This document shows, piece after piece, positions 1 to 6,456 of a DNA stretch of 6,456 nt. Position 1 is the stretch's first letter. Each line of letters opens with the position of its first letter. The notes beneath the pieces are model-generated. The model was given only the letters and a program-made list of their open reading frames with translations. It was not told where the DNA came from and searched no databases. Made by a program: the position numbers and the translations under genes. Source of the DNA: Fidelibacterota bacterium (GTDB lineage Bacteria > Fidelibacterota > Marinisomatia > SCGC-AAA003-L08 > D37C17); NCBI GenBank assembly GCA_018671635.1, contig JABHHG010000140.1, positions 1 to 6,456 on the forward strand. The letters are read 5' to 3'.

Positions 1-1151
1 TCATCGAATTCAATATATACATCAGAATCTGAAATATGTCGATCAGAAGATTCTACCCAACAATCTTTATCTTTTCGCGTACCATTACAATCCTCTATAC
101 CCTGTGAAGGCCAAGATGTTGGATCGTCTCCATAATAATCTTTAGCAAACCAACCCGGCCAATAAGAATCATAGCTACCTGTTTCTAAATTATATTTTAT
201 AGGCCATGTAGATTTAAAATTACTATGTGCTAATAAAGGATTAGTATCATTCTCATCTGTAAATTCAGTTTGACCAAAAATATCACCAGCATTCACATCT
301 ATATTATGGGTGTTTTCACGCGCTTTTGTGGTTGCCTGCCAATCAGAAGCATAACTGCCACCATAATTAGAAAAATATGACTCTGCAAAATTCGCACCAT
401 AGTAAACATAATTATCATCTTCAGTCCACTCTTCTTGATCATCACCATAATCATAGAGATCAAATTCTTCTAATCTCTCAGAAAGGGCCGGACGCTTCGC
501 CCATGGGTAAACTAAGCCCATCATGGCTGCAGAACTATTGGGATCATCATAGATGGAAGATGTACATATAAATACAAATCCTTGTTCATTATCATACCCC
601 CACTGATTCACACCATCTACACTTTCTGTGGAAAGTTTTCTACTACCTAAACTACCATTATCACCCTCTACATCAAAAACAACATCTACAAAAACATCTT
701 CAGTCCCAGGCTGCCATTCTTCATATGCATCAGAAGAACACCATAAAACATTTGTTCCTTGTAATGATTCAGAAAGATACGTTTCACTGCAATCAGTCCA
801 TGAAAACTTAGAGCTATATGCATGGCCGGGTACTCCTGCCATAAGCCCTACTGTTGGCAGATATGTGTACTCACCCCATAATCCAGCAGGATGAAAATCC
901 CAATCGATATAGTTTCCATAGTTTCCAATACCATTTTTGACTTTACCCTTTAAAAGATAGCCTTTTGCACGGTCATTCATTGGATTAGATGGGTAAGCAT
1001 TATCCCCAATTTTATCTAGATTGCCTGCTGATGGATAATCGGGAGGTGATTCACCTCTATTATATTTTGGATTCGCAGCAACACATAAAGTAATCATGAA
1101 AATTAATGAAGCTTTATAAATATTTATATTTGTCATTTTTTTACTATTCAT
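1..1151 (-). CDS. Uncharacterised exported protein, 3' end beyond the window
   Basis: An open frame of 383 complete codons runs from an ATG at 1151 to the left edge without a stop, so the C-terminus is missing. I cannot assign a family or function. Residues 1-26 look like a signal peptide: Lys near the N-terminus, a hydrophobic core around ASLIFMITLCV (14-24), and a possible signal peptidase I site after VAA. C23 does not sit in a proper lipobox. The mature part is rich in Tyr, Trp, Asp and Gly. Visible motifs are LPTVGLMAGVPG (98-109), an acidic aromatic stretch around EEWTEDDNYVYYG, WPGW (331-334) followed by DDPTSW, and a nearby Cys pair (DCNGTRKDKDCW). The start overlaps the receptor stop codon as TAATG, which suggests translational coupling. 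A second in-frame ATG at 1136 (residue 6) would leave a shorter but still good signal peptide, and neither start has a clear Shine-Dalgarno sequence. Probably secreted or surface-exposed and functionally tied to the receptor; that role is inference. Confidence 0.85.
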   Translation of the reverse strand, partial: MNSKKMTNINIYKASLIFMITLCVAANPKYNRGESPPDYPSAGNLDKIGDNAYPSNPMNDRAKGYLLKGKVKNGIGNYGNYIDWDFHPAGLWGEYTYLPTVGLMAGVPGHAYSSKFSWTDCSETYLSESLQGTNVLWCSSDAYEEWQPGTEDVFVDVVFDVEGDNGSLGSRKLSTESVDGVNQWGYDNEQGFVFICTSSIYDDPNSSAAMMGLVYPWAKRPALSERLEEFDLYDYGDDQEEWTEDDNYVYYGANFAESYFSNYGGSYASDWQATTKARENTHNIDVNAGDIFGQTEFTDENDTNPLLAHSNFKSTWPIKYNLETGSYDSYWPGWFAKDYYGDDPTSWPSQGIEDCNGTRKDKDCWVESSDRHISDSDVYIEFD

Positions 1152-4100
1152 TAGTTAAAATCTATTCGAATAAAGAAATTCATATTTCTTGGCGTTGAAT
1201 ATCGCCAAGGCTGATCATAATAAGACCCCGAAAGTGCACCACCTTCAATTGGTAATTTCACTTCTTTAAGGTAATATTCACCTGGATCATCAGCCTCTCC
1301 TGTAAGTTCATAAATATTCAAGGCATTAGAAATATTAAACGCATTATAAACATTTAATCCAAGAGAAAGTTTATAATCACTGAATTTGATATGCTTAGAA
1401 AGAGAAATATTGGCACTCTTGTATGAATCCGTTCGTTTCGTATTTTTATTTCGAACATCTGATTCGGGCCTATCACCATTAAATATCATTGGAGTATACG
1501 GTACCCCAGATTCATAAAATCCAGTCATAGATGCGTTAATTCCAAAGGGTAAATAAGTATACATAGAGATTGTTAAATCATGAGGGCGATCAAAAGGCAT
1601 TAAAAACTGTTGTGAAGGGGCATCAACCCACTGGTTACCAAAGGCTGCCTTATCATACTCACCATTTGCCTGTGCAATAGAATAAGTGTATTGTATCATG
1701 GTGGTAAAGAACATACCTCTATTTTGAATAGTTAAATCTAATCCTTTTGCATTACCATAATCACCATTTGAGAAAATTTGATACTCATAAATTCCGGATC
1801 GGTATGTTCTCGCCGTTGACATTTGATCCATGTCTTTTAGCCAGGCACCAACGGTAAATCCCCAATTATTACCAATTTGGAAGTTAAATGCAAACTCATA
1901 CGCTTGACTCCTGGCTGCGGTCATGGTTGCATTACCTAACTGGCCAGAACTATCTTCAAACAATTCTTCAGGATCTTCTTGTTTGTTGGTATTTAGGTAG
2001 ATATTTGCATAAGTGGGCGTTTGATAATAAACTCCATAATTGAAGGTAAATGTAGCTTGGTCAGTAATAATATGACTGAAACCAATACGCGGACTTATTT
2101 TCCATAGCCACTCTGAATTTTTGAAAAATACCACCGCATTAGATAATCCGAACTGAGTACTAACTTCCTCACCTTCATCAACAAAATCCTCACCCTCTTC
2201 CCAGACGCCATTTCCAACCAAGTCATGAATTTCAGGATTAAATACTTCATTAGAGTCAAATATTCCGTCACCGTCAAAATCTTCCCATGTATCACCACAA
2301 TTATCCGTTTGATTAGGCCCACTACATGGCTCTAAACCTCCATCTAATTCATCTGTAAACAATTCTCCGAAATTCCATACACCATTGCCAAAAGATTGAT
2401 AATTACCATCACCCTCACCAAGATCTGCTCCTGAATCAGGATAAAAATCACTATCAGCACAAAGACCATCAAGTCCACAATCAGACCAAAACCAGGGGCG
2501 TTCCGGTGATGCATCACCAACGGCATCAGACCAAATTTTAGTATTATAGTTTACGCCATCAAATCTTACACCTGCATTAATAACCATCCATGGCACTTCA
2601 AAGGTGTTTTGGAAATAACCGGCAACTTCCATAGGCTCTACAAAGTCATCCCATTTTCCGTTACCATTAAAATCATCAAATGTTTCACCATTATCCCATT
2701 GACCATTTCCTTCACCGTCATCACTCACACCCGATTCTGAATCCAAGAAATACTCACCATCTGCACCAAAATCATCCCATTGTTCTGAAAAACGCTGACG
2801 AAGGGCTCCCACGTCTTCCCAAGGGTTTTCTACTTCATAGTAATTTAATTTGTGTGACTTTAAGTCAACCCCAACTCGAGCCTTCCACTTATCTGTCATT
2901 TGAGATGTAAAATCAAGTCTCATTTCTTGGGTCAATACAGATGAATCATGGAAGAATCTATCATGTCCTCCAAAGGCTCTACCATCAGCCCACTCTCCTA
3001 ATGAGAAAATATCAAGAAAGTACAAAGAATCAATATTTGCATATATACCGGATGCACCATACTCTTCATAGGATGGATTTTGCACGATTTCATTCCAAAA
3101 GACTTCTGAATCCATGAAATCTTGAGAATCTACATACATTTCAGGGGTAAGCCAATATGAGCCGTCTCTATACTCACAGGCTGCTACCAATTGAGGTGCA
3201 TTCCATTGCCCATTCCCCACGATATCATGGACATCAGGGTCAAAAATATCAATATTACGTTCATATATACCATTGCCATTTAAATCTTCCCACAAATCGC
3301 CACATTCTGGCGTTTGATTATCACCACCACAAAAGACACCATCTAATTCATCAGTATATGATTCACCCCCATCCCTCACACCATTATAATTTACATCATT
3401 AAAATCTTCGGCAACTTCCCAGTTATAGTTTCCCGGTTCAGCATCTTTATACCAACCACTTGACCATTGAGCCGGACCTAAACCATCTCTCTTTGTGTAG
3501 TACACACTTTTACCATCTTCAGAGACAGTATAAGGAACTACATCTGGATTATAGGGGTCTGATATTTGAACACCCGAAGGATTTTGTCTTTCTCCTGCAG
3601 CATAACTCCACTCAAACCAATCTGGCAATTCATCATCATCTGAATCTTGCCAACGAACTCCTTGAAATTGATCTTGAATGAATTGTGATGCTCTAAAAGT
3701 ATAAAACATTTTTTGTGTCAACGAGTGATTCACTTCTAACGTATATCGTTCAGTATCTCTAAAAAGCTCTTGTTGACCCTCATCCCAAAACATGTATTTA
3801 GGACTAAAATATTTGGCATGTGCAGCCACTCTCCAATAAGATGCATTTAATTTTAATTTATCTGTGGCCTTAAAGGTTAAATTTCCAAAAACATCCCAAG
3901 TATTATTAAATCCAAATCCTCTGAAGCCAGCTTCTGTATCCCAAGGCTGTGTCAAATTTTCACGATTTACATCATTCCCCTGGTCATTTTCTATATAGGT
4001 TATGTCATCAAATTCCAGTACCCTCGAATTATCATTTTCAGTAAACTGACCTGAAACCCAATAATTAAATTTATCTGTAAATGGTATTTTACCACCAAAT

Positions 4101-4930
4101 CCCAAACTATAATCATCGTAGCCCCTTAATTCATCAAAACGACTGTCAAATAGAGTTGCACCCACTAAGCTGGTTTCATATTTAAATTTATACTGAAATT
4201 CTTTTCCACCACGGTTAGTATGCATATTTGATACAGCTGACATGGCATCACCATATTCAGCATTAAACCCACCAGGCTGGAAGTCAAATTCTTTTATTGC
4301 AAAAATATTTAATCGCGTACCATTACCAATTCCACCAAAGATAGGATTTCGGATATAAAGACCATCAATCATATAAGCAATTTCACCTGATCTGCCACCA
4401 CGAACATGCACTTCTTCAAGGCCTCTTTCTTCCATATCGGGGATTCCACCGTGTGTACCCGCCTCAACTTTTACCACACCTGATTGTAGAGAATACAAAT
4501 CTGCAACATCTCTAATGGGCAATGCTTCAATTGCTTCTTTAGAAATGGTAATTTTCTTAGATGTTGAGCCTTTTTCTACTAATTCTTTTTGAGCGGATAC
4601 GTGAATAACTTCACCCTCAATGGCTTCTATTTGCATGGAAAAATTAAGCCATACGGTTTGATCCATCACAATATCCACAGCTTGAATTATTTGTGTGGCA
4701 AAGCCAATCATAGATACGGTTACATCATATGTACCTACTTCAAGGTTTAACAAAATATAGTTGCCATCCACATCTGTCATGGTCCCCACACCTAAGTCTG
4801 CAATATAGACTTGAGCACCTGGGAGAGACTCACCCTCAACATTGAGCACCTTGCCTCTTACAGTTCCATCTGTACCCGCCATAGAATAAGAGATGAAAAA
4901 GATTAAACCAATATATCTAAACAATTGCAT
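1151..4930 (-). CDS. TonB-dependent outer-membrane receptor with carboxypeptidase-regulatory-like domain and long Asp-rich loops
   Basis: A complete protein of 1259 residues. It should import a ligand across the outer membrane using TonB/ExbBD energy; the ligand is unknown. Order: signal peptide 1-18 (MQLFRYIGLIFFISYSMA); carboxypeptidase-regulatory-like beta-sandwich about 22-100 (VRGKVLNVEGESLPGAQVYI, then DVDGNYILLNLEVGTYDVTVS); a TonB-box-like stretch EVIHVSA at 107-113; plug about 120-242 with VRGG (176-179), IDG (188-190) and GGFNAEYG (220-227); then the barrel, with recognisable strands such as INAGVRFD and ISPRIGFSHI, ending in NFFIRIDFN as C-terminal beta-signal. It is longer than most family members because predicted extracellular loops are expanded (about 425-664, 695-768, 810-925) and carry EF-hand-like Asp/Asn/Gly loops. 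The ATG at 4930 is chosen because AGGAA lies 6 bases upstream; a TTG two codons earlier would sit almost on that site. No SusD-like partner is seen, so SusC is not favoured. Confidence 0.95.
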   Translation of the reverse strand: MQLFRYIGLIFFISYSMAGTDGTVRGKVLNVEGESLPGAQVYIADLGVGTMTDVDGNYILLNLEVGTYDVTVSMIGFATQIIQAVDIVMDQTVWLNFSMQIEAIEGEVIHVSAQKELVEKGSTSKKITISKEAIEALPIRDVADLYSLQSGVVKVEAGTHGGIPDMEERGLEEVHVRGGRSGEIAYMIDGLYIRNPIFGGIGNGTRLNIFAIKEFDFQPGGFNAEYGDAMSAVSNMHTNRGGKEFQYKFKYETSLVGATLFDSRFDELRGYDDYSLGFGGKIPFTDKFNYWVSGQFTENDNSRVLEFDDITYIENDQGNDVNRENLTQPWDTEAGFRGFGFNNTWDVFGNLTFKATDKLKLNASYWRVAAHAKYFSPKYMFWDEGQQELFRDTERYTLEVNHSLTQKMFYTFRASQFIQDQFQGVRWQDSDDDELPDWFEWSYAAGERQNPSGVQISDPYNPDVVPYTVSEDGKSVYYTKRDGLGPAQWSSGWYKDAEPGNYNWEVAEDFNDVNYNGVRDGGESYTDELDGVFCGGDNQTPECGDLWEDLNGNGIYERNIDIFDPDVHDIVGNGQWNAPQLVAACEYRDGSYWLTPEMYVDSQDFMDSEVFWNEIVQNPSYEEYGASGIYANIDSLYFLDIFSLGEWADGRAFGGHDRFFHDSSVLTQEMRLDFTSQMTDKWKARVGVDLKSHKLNYYEVENPWEDVGALRQRFSEQWDDFGADGEYFLDSESGVSDDGEGNGQWDNGETFDDFNGNGKWDDFVEPMEVAGYFQNTFEVPWMVINAGVRFDGVNYNTKIWSDAVGDASPERPWFWSDCGLDGLCADSDFYPDSGADLGEGDGNYQSFGNGVWNFGELFTDELDGGLEPCSGPNQTDNCGDTWEDFDGDGIFDSNEVFNPEIHDLVGNGVWEEGEDFVDEGEEVSTQFGLSNAVVFFKNSEWLWKISPRIGFSHIITDQATFTFNYGVYYQTPTYANIYLNTNKQEDPEELFEDSSGQLGNATMTAARSQAYEFAFNFQIGNNWGFTVGAWLKDMDQMSTARTYRSGIYEYQIFSNGDYGNAKGLDLTIQNRGMFFTTMIQYTYSIAQANGEYDKAAFGNQWVDAPSQQFLMPFDRPHDLTISMYTYLPFGINASMTGFYESGVPYTPMIFNGDRPESDVRNKNTKRTDSYKSANISLSKHIKFSDYKLSLGLNVYNAFNISNALNIYELTGEADDPGEYYLKEVKLPIEGGALSGSYYDQPWRYSTPRNMNFFIRIDFN
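2201..2386 (-). repeat. Receptor loop cassette, copy B (C-x8-C plus EF-hand-like loop)
   Basis: Residues 849-910 of the receptor, 62 residues. In order: NGVWNFGE, TDELDG, Cys 869 and Cys 878, CGDTWED, a full EF-hand-like loop DFDGDGIFDSNE (884-895), FNPEIHD, and VGNGVW. It is followed by a strongly acidic tail (EEGEDFVDEGEE) before the next barrel strand. It is preceded by another Cys-containing acidic stretch (WSDCGLDGLCADSD), so this loop may hold two disulfides. It differs from copy A only by small indels near the first Cys and after GI[YF]. Confidence 0.85.
2633..2743 (-). repeat. Third Asp-rich loop of the receptor
   Basis: Residues 730-766 contain two NGxW units in a row: DGEGNGQWDNGE (738-749) matches the EF-hand loop positions, and DFNGNGKWDDF (753-763) is a near copy. 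It sits between the barrel strand region ending near KSHKLNYYEVENPW and the one beginning VAGYFQNTFEV, so it should face outward. It lacks the Cys pair and the TDELDG and HDxVGNG parts of copies A and B, so it is a related but simpler unit. Confidence 0.7.
3203..3385 (-). repeat. Receptor loop cassette, copy A (C-x8-C plus EF-hand-like loop)
   Basis: Residues 516-576 of the receptor, 61 residues. In order: NGVRDGGE, TDELDG, two Cys (534 and 543), CGDLWED, a DLNGNGIYE loop, FDPDVHD, and VGNGQW. A complete EF-hand-like loop DVNYNGVRDGGE (512-523) spans its N-terminal edge. Copy B at residues 849-910 follows the same order with the same Cys spacing; a hand alignment gives about 35 identities over about 60 aligned positions. 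It lies in the largest predicted extracellular loop of the barrel. Confidence 0.85.
3611..3646 (-). repeat. Thrombospondin-3/EF-hand-like loop in the receptor
   Basis: Residues 429-440 read DSDDDELPDWFE. Asp at positions 1, 3, 5 and 9 and Glu at 12 fit a calcium-loop pattern, and the D-x-L-P-D-W-x-E ending resembles bacterial thrombospondin type 3-like repeats. Position 6 is Glu where Gly is usual, so binding may be weakened. It opens the ~240-residue extracellular insertion that also carries cassette copy A. Confidence 0.55.
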
Positions 4931-4936
4931 TATCAA

Positions 4937-4941
4937 TTCCT
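4937..4941 (-). promoter_or_regulatory. Shine-Dalgarno site of the TonB receptor gene
   Basis: AGGAA on the minus strand lies 6 bases before the ATG at 4930, inside the 14-base gap after the upstream stop codon. This normal spacing decides the start: the alternative in-frame TTG at 4936 directly abuts the site and could not use it. The other gene start in the window has no comparable purine-rich site. Confidence 0.8.
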
Positions 4942-4944
4942 TTA

Positions 4945-6456
4945 TTAATTAGATGGAAGCCCTACGGGCATAATTCCAGTAGATCGCCCCTTAATAAATG
5001 GGTCACCATCTAATTGATTTAATTCTTCAATATTAATTTTTTCACGCCCTGTTAAATTATTCAATATTCCTTGAGTACGGGCTAATTCGGATATCCGGAG
5101 GTCATTTAAGGCGATAGTTGCATAATCGGACCACACTTCTCCATCAATGCCTATTTGTTCACTCCATCTAATTTCAATATTTTCTTTAACAACGCCCAGA
5201 TCTTTCGCGAGCATGGTAGTGGTTCGCTGACCAAATTCCACCCCACTACCTAGCATAGTCATTGTTATCGTTTTAATAATTGAATAACAATCTGTCAACG
5301 TAGTATCATACGCGGTGAGCTCTAAATCCTCAGCACAAATATCAGTAGCAAGACAAATATTAGAATTTTCATCATATAAAACTTTCCTCATTGGCACAAA
5401 AACTGAGTCAGGTTTTTCAACTACATAATCTGTTTCCACATGATAATCGCCATGGGAGGTTACATAGACAGAATCAAAAAGTACATGTTCACCCTCTCTA
5501 ATATTTCCATTATGGGTGTAAAATACTGTTTTTAATGCAAGAAAATCCTCATACCAAAACCCATCTGCTATTTGGGGTGGTTGGGTATAAAATCCATATG
5601 GTAAAAAATAAGAGGGATAATGCAATCTGACTACTTCATCACCACTATCGTCAAGAATATTATAATTATAATTTCGACCAGAAGACCCATTTGGATACTG
5701 AGATTTTAATATTTTATAATCTCTTCCAAATAATGTGCTATCGGTGATTTGAGAAATTACTTTATTTGAAAAAGTCGTCCGAACACTATCAATCTCAGGA
5801 ATTGTCTTAATTACAACATCTACTATATCTTCAGAAATAATTGGAGTATAACTCCCAGCACTTCCTCTGAGTTCTATTGAAGTTGATGTTGTAATTGATG
5901 AAACTGCTTGGGGGTTACTTGGGTCAGTATAATCTACTAAAAGATTTATGGCAGCATCATACAATTTAGACAAATTTTCATTCGTATCCCAGCTACCATT
6001 TGTATTACTATCCTCATAATATTCAGCAGCATCCCACATACGATTACCTGTGTCAGTAGTAGATTCTGAATCATCCCATTCACCATTGCAATTTAAATCT
6101 TCGAATGGCTCATTGGCATCTCTTTCATTATTACTGTTTTTATCCCAATAGATCTCAGCAGGGTCAAGTTGCCCATTTCCAGCATCAACGAATTCATAAG
6201 CAAAGCCATACTCACCATTACCATCATAATCTGCAAAACCTGAGGGGTAACTTGTATCATTAATATCAAATATGCCATTTTCATCAGTATCTACAAATTC
6301 TTTCAGGACACCTGTACTATCGCCATCACCATCAAAATCCGCCAACTTTTCTTCCGCATCAGTCCATACTCCATCCAAATTACAATCCGTATTAACTCTA
6401 TACATTACGGAGTCGGAGGCTAAAATATTACGGGTAAAATTAAATATAATAGATAA
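4945..6456 (-). CDS. Uncharacterised protein with EF-hand-like repeat region, 5' end beyond the window
   Basis: The frame is open to the right edge, giving 503 residues before a TAA at 4945-4947. The first ATG inside the window (6405) has no Shine-Dalgarno sequence and 17 open codons precede it, so the true start, and any signal peptide or lipobox, probably lies outside. Residues 22-161 are a run of Asp/Asn/Gly-rich loops close to the EF-hand/dockerin calcium-loop pattern, for example DTDENGIFDIND (56-67), DLNCNGEWDDSE (120-131) and DSNTNGSWDTNE (149-160). Residues 165-503 have alternating polar and hydrophobic runs suggesting beta-rich structure, with MLAKDLGVVKENIEIRW at 415-431. This segment recalls the 'pG(v/l)GlVK' strand seen in some exported beta-rich lipoproteins, a weak resemblance only. 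No C-terminal sorting domain is apparent; the end is IMPVGLPSN. It lies 14 bases upstream of the receptor gene and shares its loop type, suggesting a surface partner. No enzymatic function can be assigned. Confidence 0.85.
   Translation of the reverse strand, partial: LSIIFNFTRNILASDSVMYRVNTDCNLDGVWTDAEEKLADFDGDGDSTGVLKEFVDTDENGIFDINDTSYPSGFADYDGNGEYGFAYEFVDAGNGQLDPAEIYWDKNSNNERDANEPFEDLNCNGEWDDSESTTDTGNRMWDAAEYYEDSNTNGSWDTNENLSKLYDAAINLLVDYTDPSNPQAVSSITTSTSIELRGSAGSYTPIISEDIVDVVIKTIPEIDSVRTTFSNKVISQITDSTLFGRDYKILKSQYPNGSSGRNYNYNILDDSGDEVVRLHYPSYFLPYGFYTQPPQIADGFWYEDFLALKTVFYTHNGNIREGEHVLFDSVYVTSHGDYHVETDYVVEKPDSVFVPMRKVLYDENSNICLATDICAEDLELTAYDTTLTDCYSIIKTITMTMLGSGVEFGQRTTTMLAKDLGVVKENIEIRWSEQIGIDGEVWSDYATIALNDLRISELARTQGILNNLTGREKINIEELNQLDGDPFIKGRSTGIMPVGLPSN
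5974..6393 (-). repeat. Run of EF-hand-like Asp/Asn/Gly loops in the upstream protein
   Basis: Codes for residues 22-161 of the visible part of the upstream protein. The best matches to D-x-[DN]-x-[DN]-G-x-x-D-x-x-[DE] begin at residues 56, 120 and 149. Weaker or degenerate copies begin at 40 (DFDGDGDSTG), 76 (DYDGNGEYG), 91 (DAGNGQLDPAE) and 105 (DKNSNNERDANE, with Asn in place of Gly). Spacing is irregular (roughly 15-30 residues), so this is a diverged protein repeat, not a tandem DNA repeat. The Asp/Asn positions 1, 3, 5, 9 and acidic 12 are those that ligate calcium in EF-hand and dockerin loops. Calcium binding is inferred from the pattern only. Confidence 0.75.

Noticed and set aside
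377..894. Plus-strand open frames at 377-571 and 628-894
   Set aside because: Both lie inside the continuous minus-strand exported-protein frame. Their His/Ser-rich composition is what antisense reading of Asp- and Glu-rich codons gives, and they have no recognisable domain.
1083..1085. C23 of the exported protein as a lipoprotein lipobox cysteine
   Set aside because: The preceding residues are I-T-L, lacking the small residue needed at -1. A signal peptidase I site after VAA fits better.
2095..2526. Minus-strand open frames at 2095-2322 and 2344-2526
   Set aside because: Out-of-frame readings within the receptor gene, whose own frame carries conserved barrel strands here.
2201..3385. Tandem DNA repeat or CRISPR-like array
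   Set aside because: The repeated units are irregularly spaced, in frame and conserved mainly at protein level, with no constant repeat and spacer pattern.
2680..3681. His-rich plus-strand open frames at 2680-2910, 3157-3402 and 3460-3681
   Set aside because: They are antisense shadows of the Asp/Asn-rich receptor loops (GAT read in reverse gives ATC/CAT). The His content is an artefact, not metal-binding proteins.
1151..4930. SusC-type glycan receptor annotation
   Set aside because: The N-terminal regulatory-like domain is shared with SusC, but no SusD-like gene is present and the upstream partner has a different architecture. A general TonB-dependent receptor call is safer.
6093..6284. 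Minus-strand open frame of 63 codons, Met- and Leu-rich
   Set aside because: Out-of-frame shadow of the EF-hand-like repeat region; the Met richness comes from frame-shifted GATG-type codon strings.
6403..6405. ATG at 6405 as the start of the upstream gene
   Set aside because: No Shine-Dalgarno sequence precedes it, the frame stays open for 17 codons to the edge, and the protein would begin without a signal peptide straight into the repeat region. The gene more likely starts outside the window.

Overview
The window is A+T-rich bacterial DNA that is coding from edge to edge on the minus strand. It reads as part of one operon of three exported or outer-membrane proteins. In transcription order (right to left) these are: a protein of unknown family rich in EF-hand-like repeats (6456 to 4945, 5' end outside the window), a TonB-dependent outer-membrane receptor (4930 to 1151, complete), and an uncharacterised protein with a signal peptide (1151 to 1, 3' end outside the window). 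The first junction is 14 bases and holds a good Shine-Dalgarno sequence. At the second, stop and start codons share a base (TAATG). There is no room for internal promoters or terminators, and no RNA gene, mobile element or CRISPR array was seen.

The receptor has a carboxypeptidase-regulatory-like domain in front of the plug, and its neighbours are large, aromatic- and Asp-rich exported proteins. This fits the Fibrobacteres-Chlorobi-Bacteroidetes supergroup. The style resembles marine Candidatus Marinimicrobia (SAR406) or a relative, but that placement is inference from protein style, not from a marker gene.

The most unusual feature is a shared sequence theme. The upstream protein carries a run of loops of the form D-x-[DN]-x-[DN]-G-x-x-D-x-x-[DE]. 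The same loops are built into predicted extracellular loops of the receptor barrel, including a ~61-residue cassette with a C-x8-C pair that occurs twice, over 270 residues apart. This suggests a calcium-stabilised cell-surface uptake complex in which the receptor and its co-encoded partner share a structural module. The substrate cannot be read from the window. No SusD-like protein is visible, so it does not look like a standard SusC/SusD glycan system.

The third protein has a signal peptide and no domain I can name. It is probably a secreted or surface partner made through translational coupling with the receptor.
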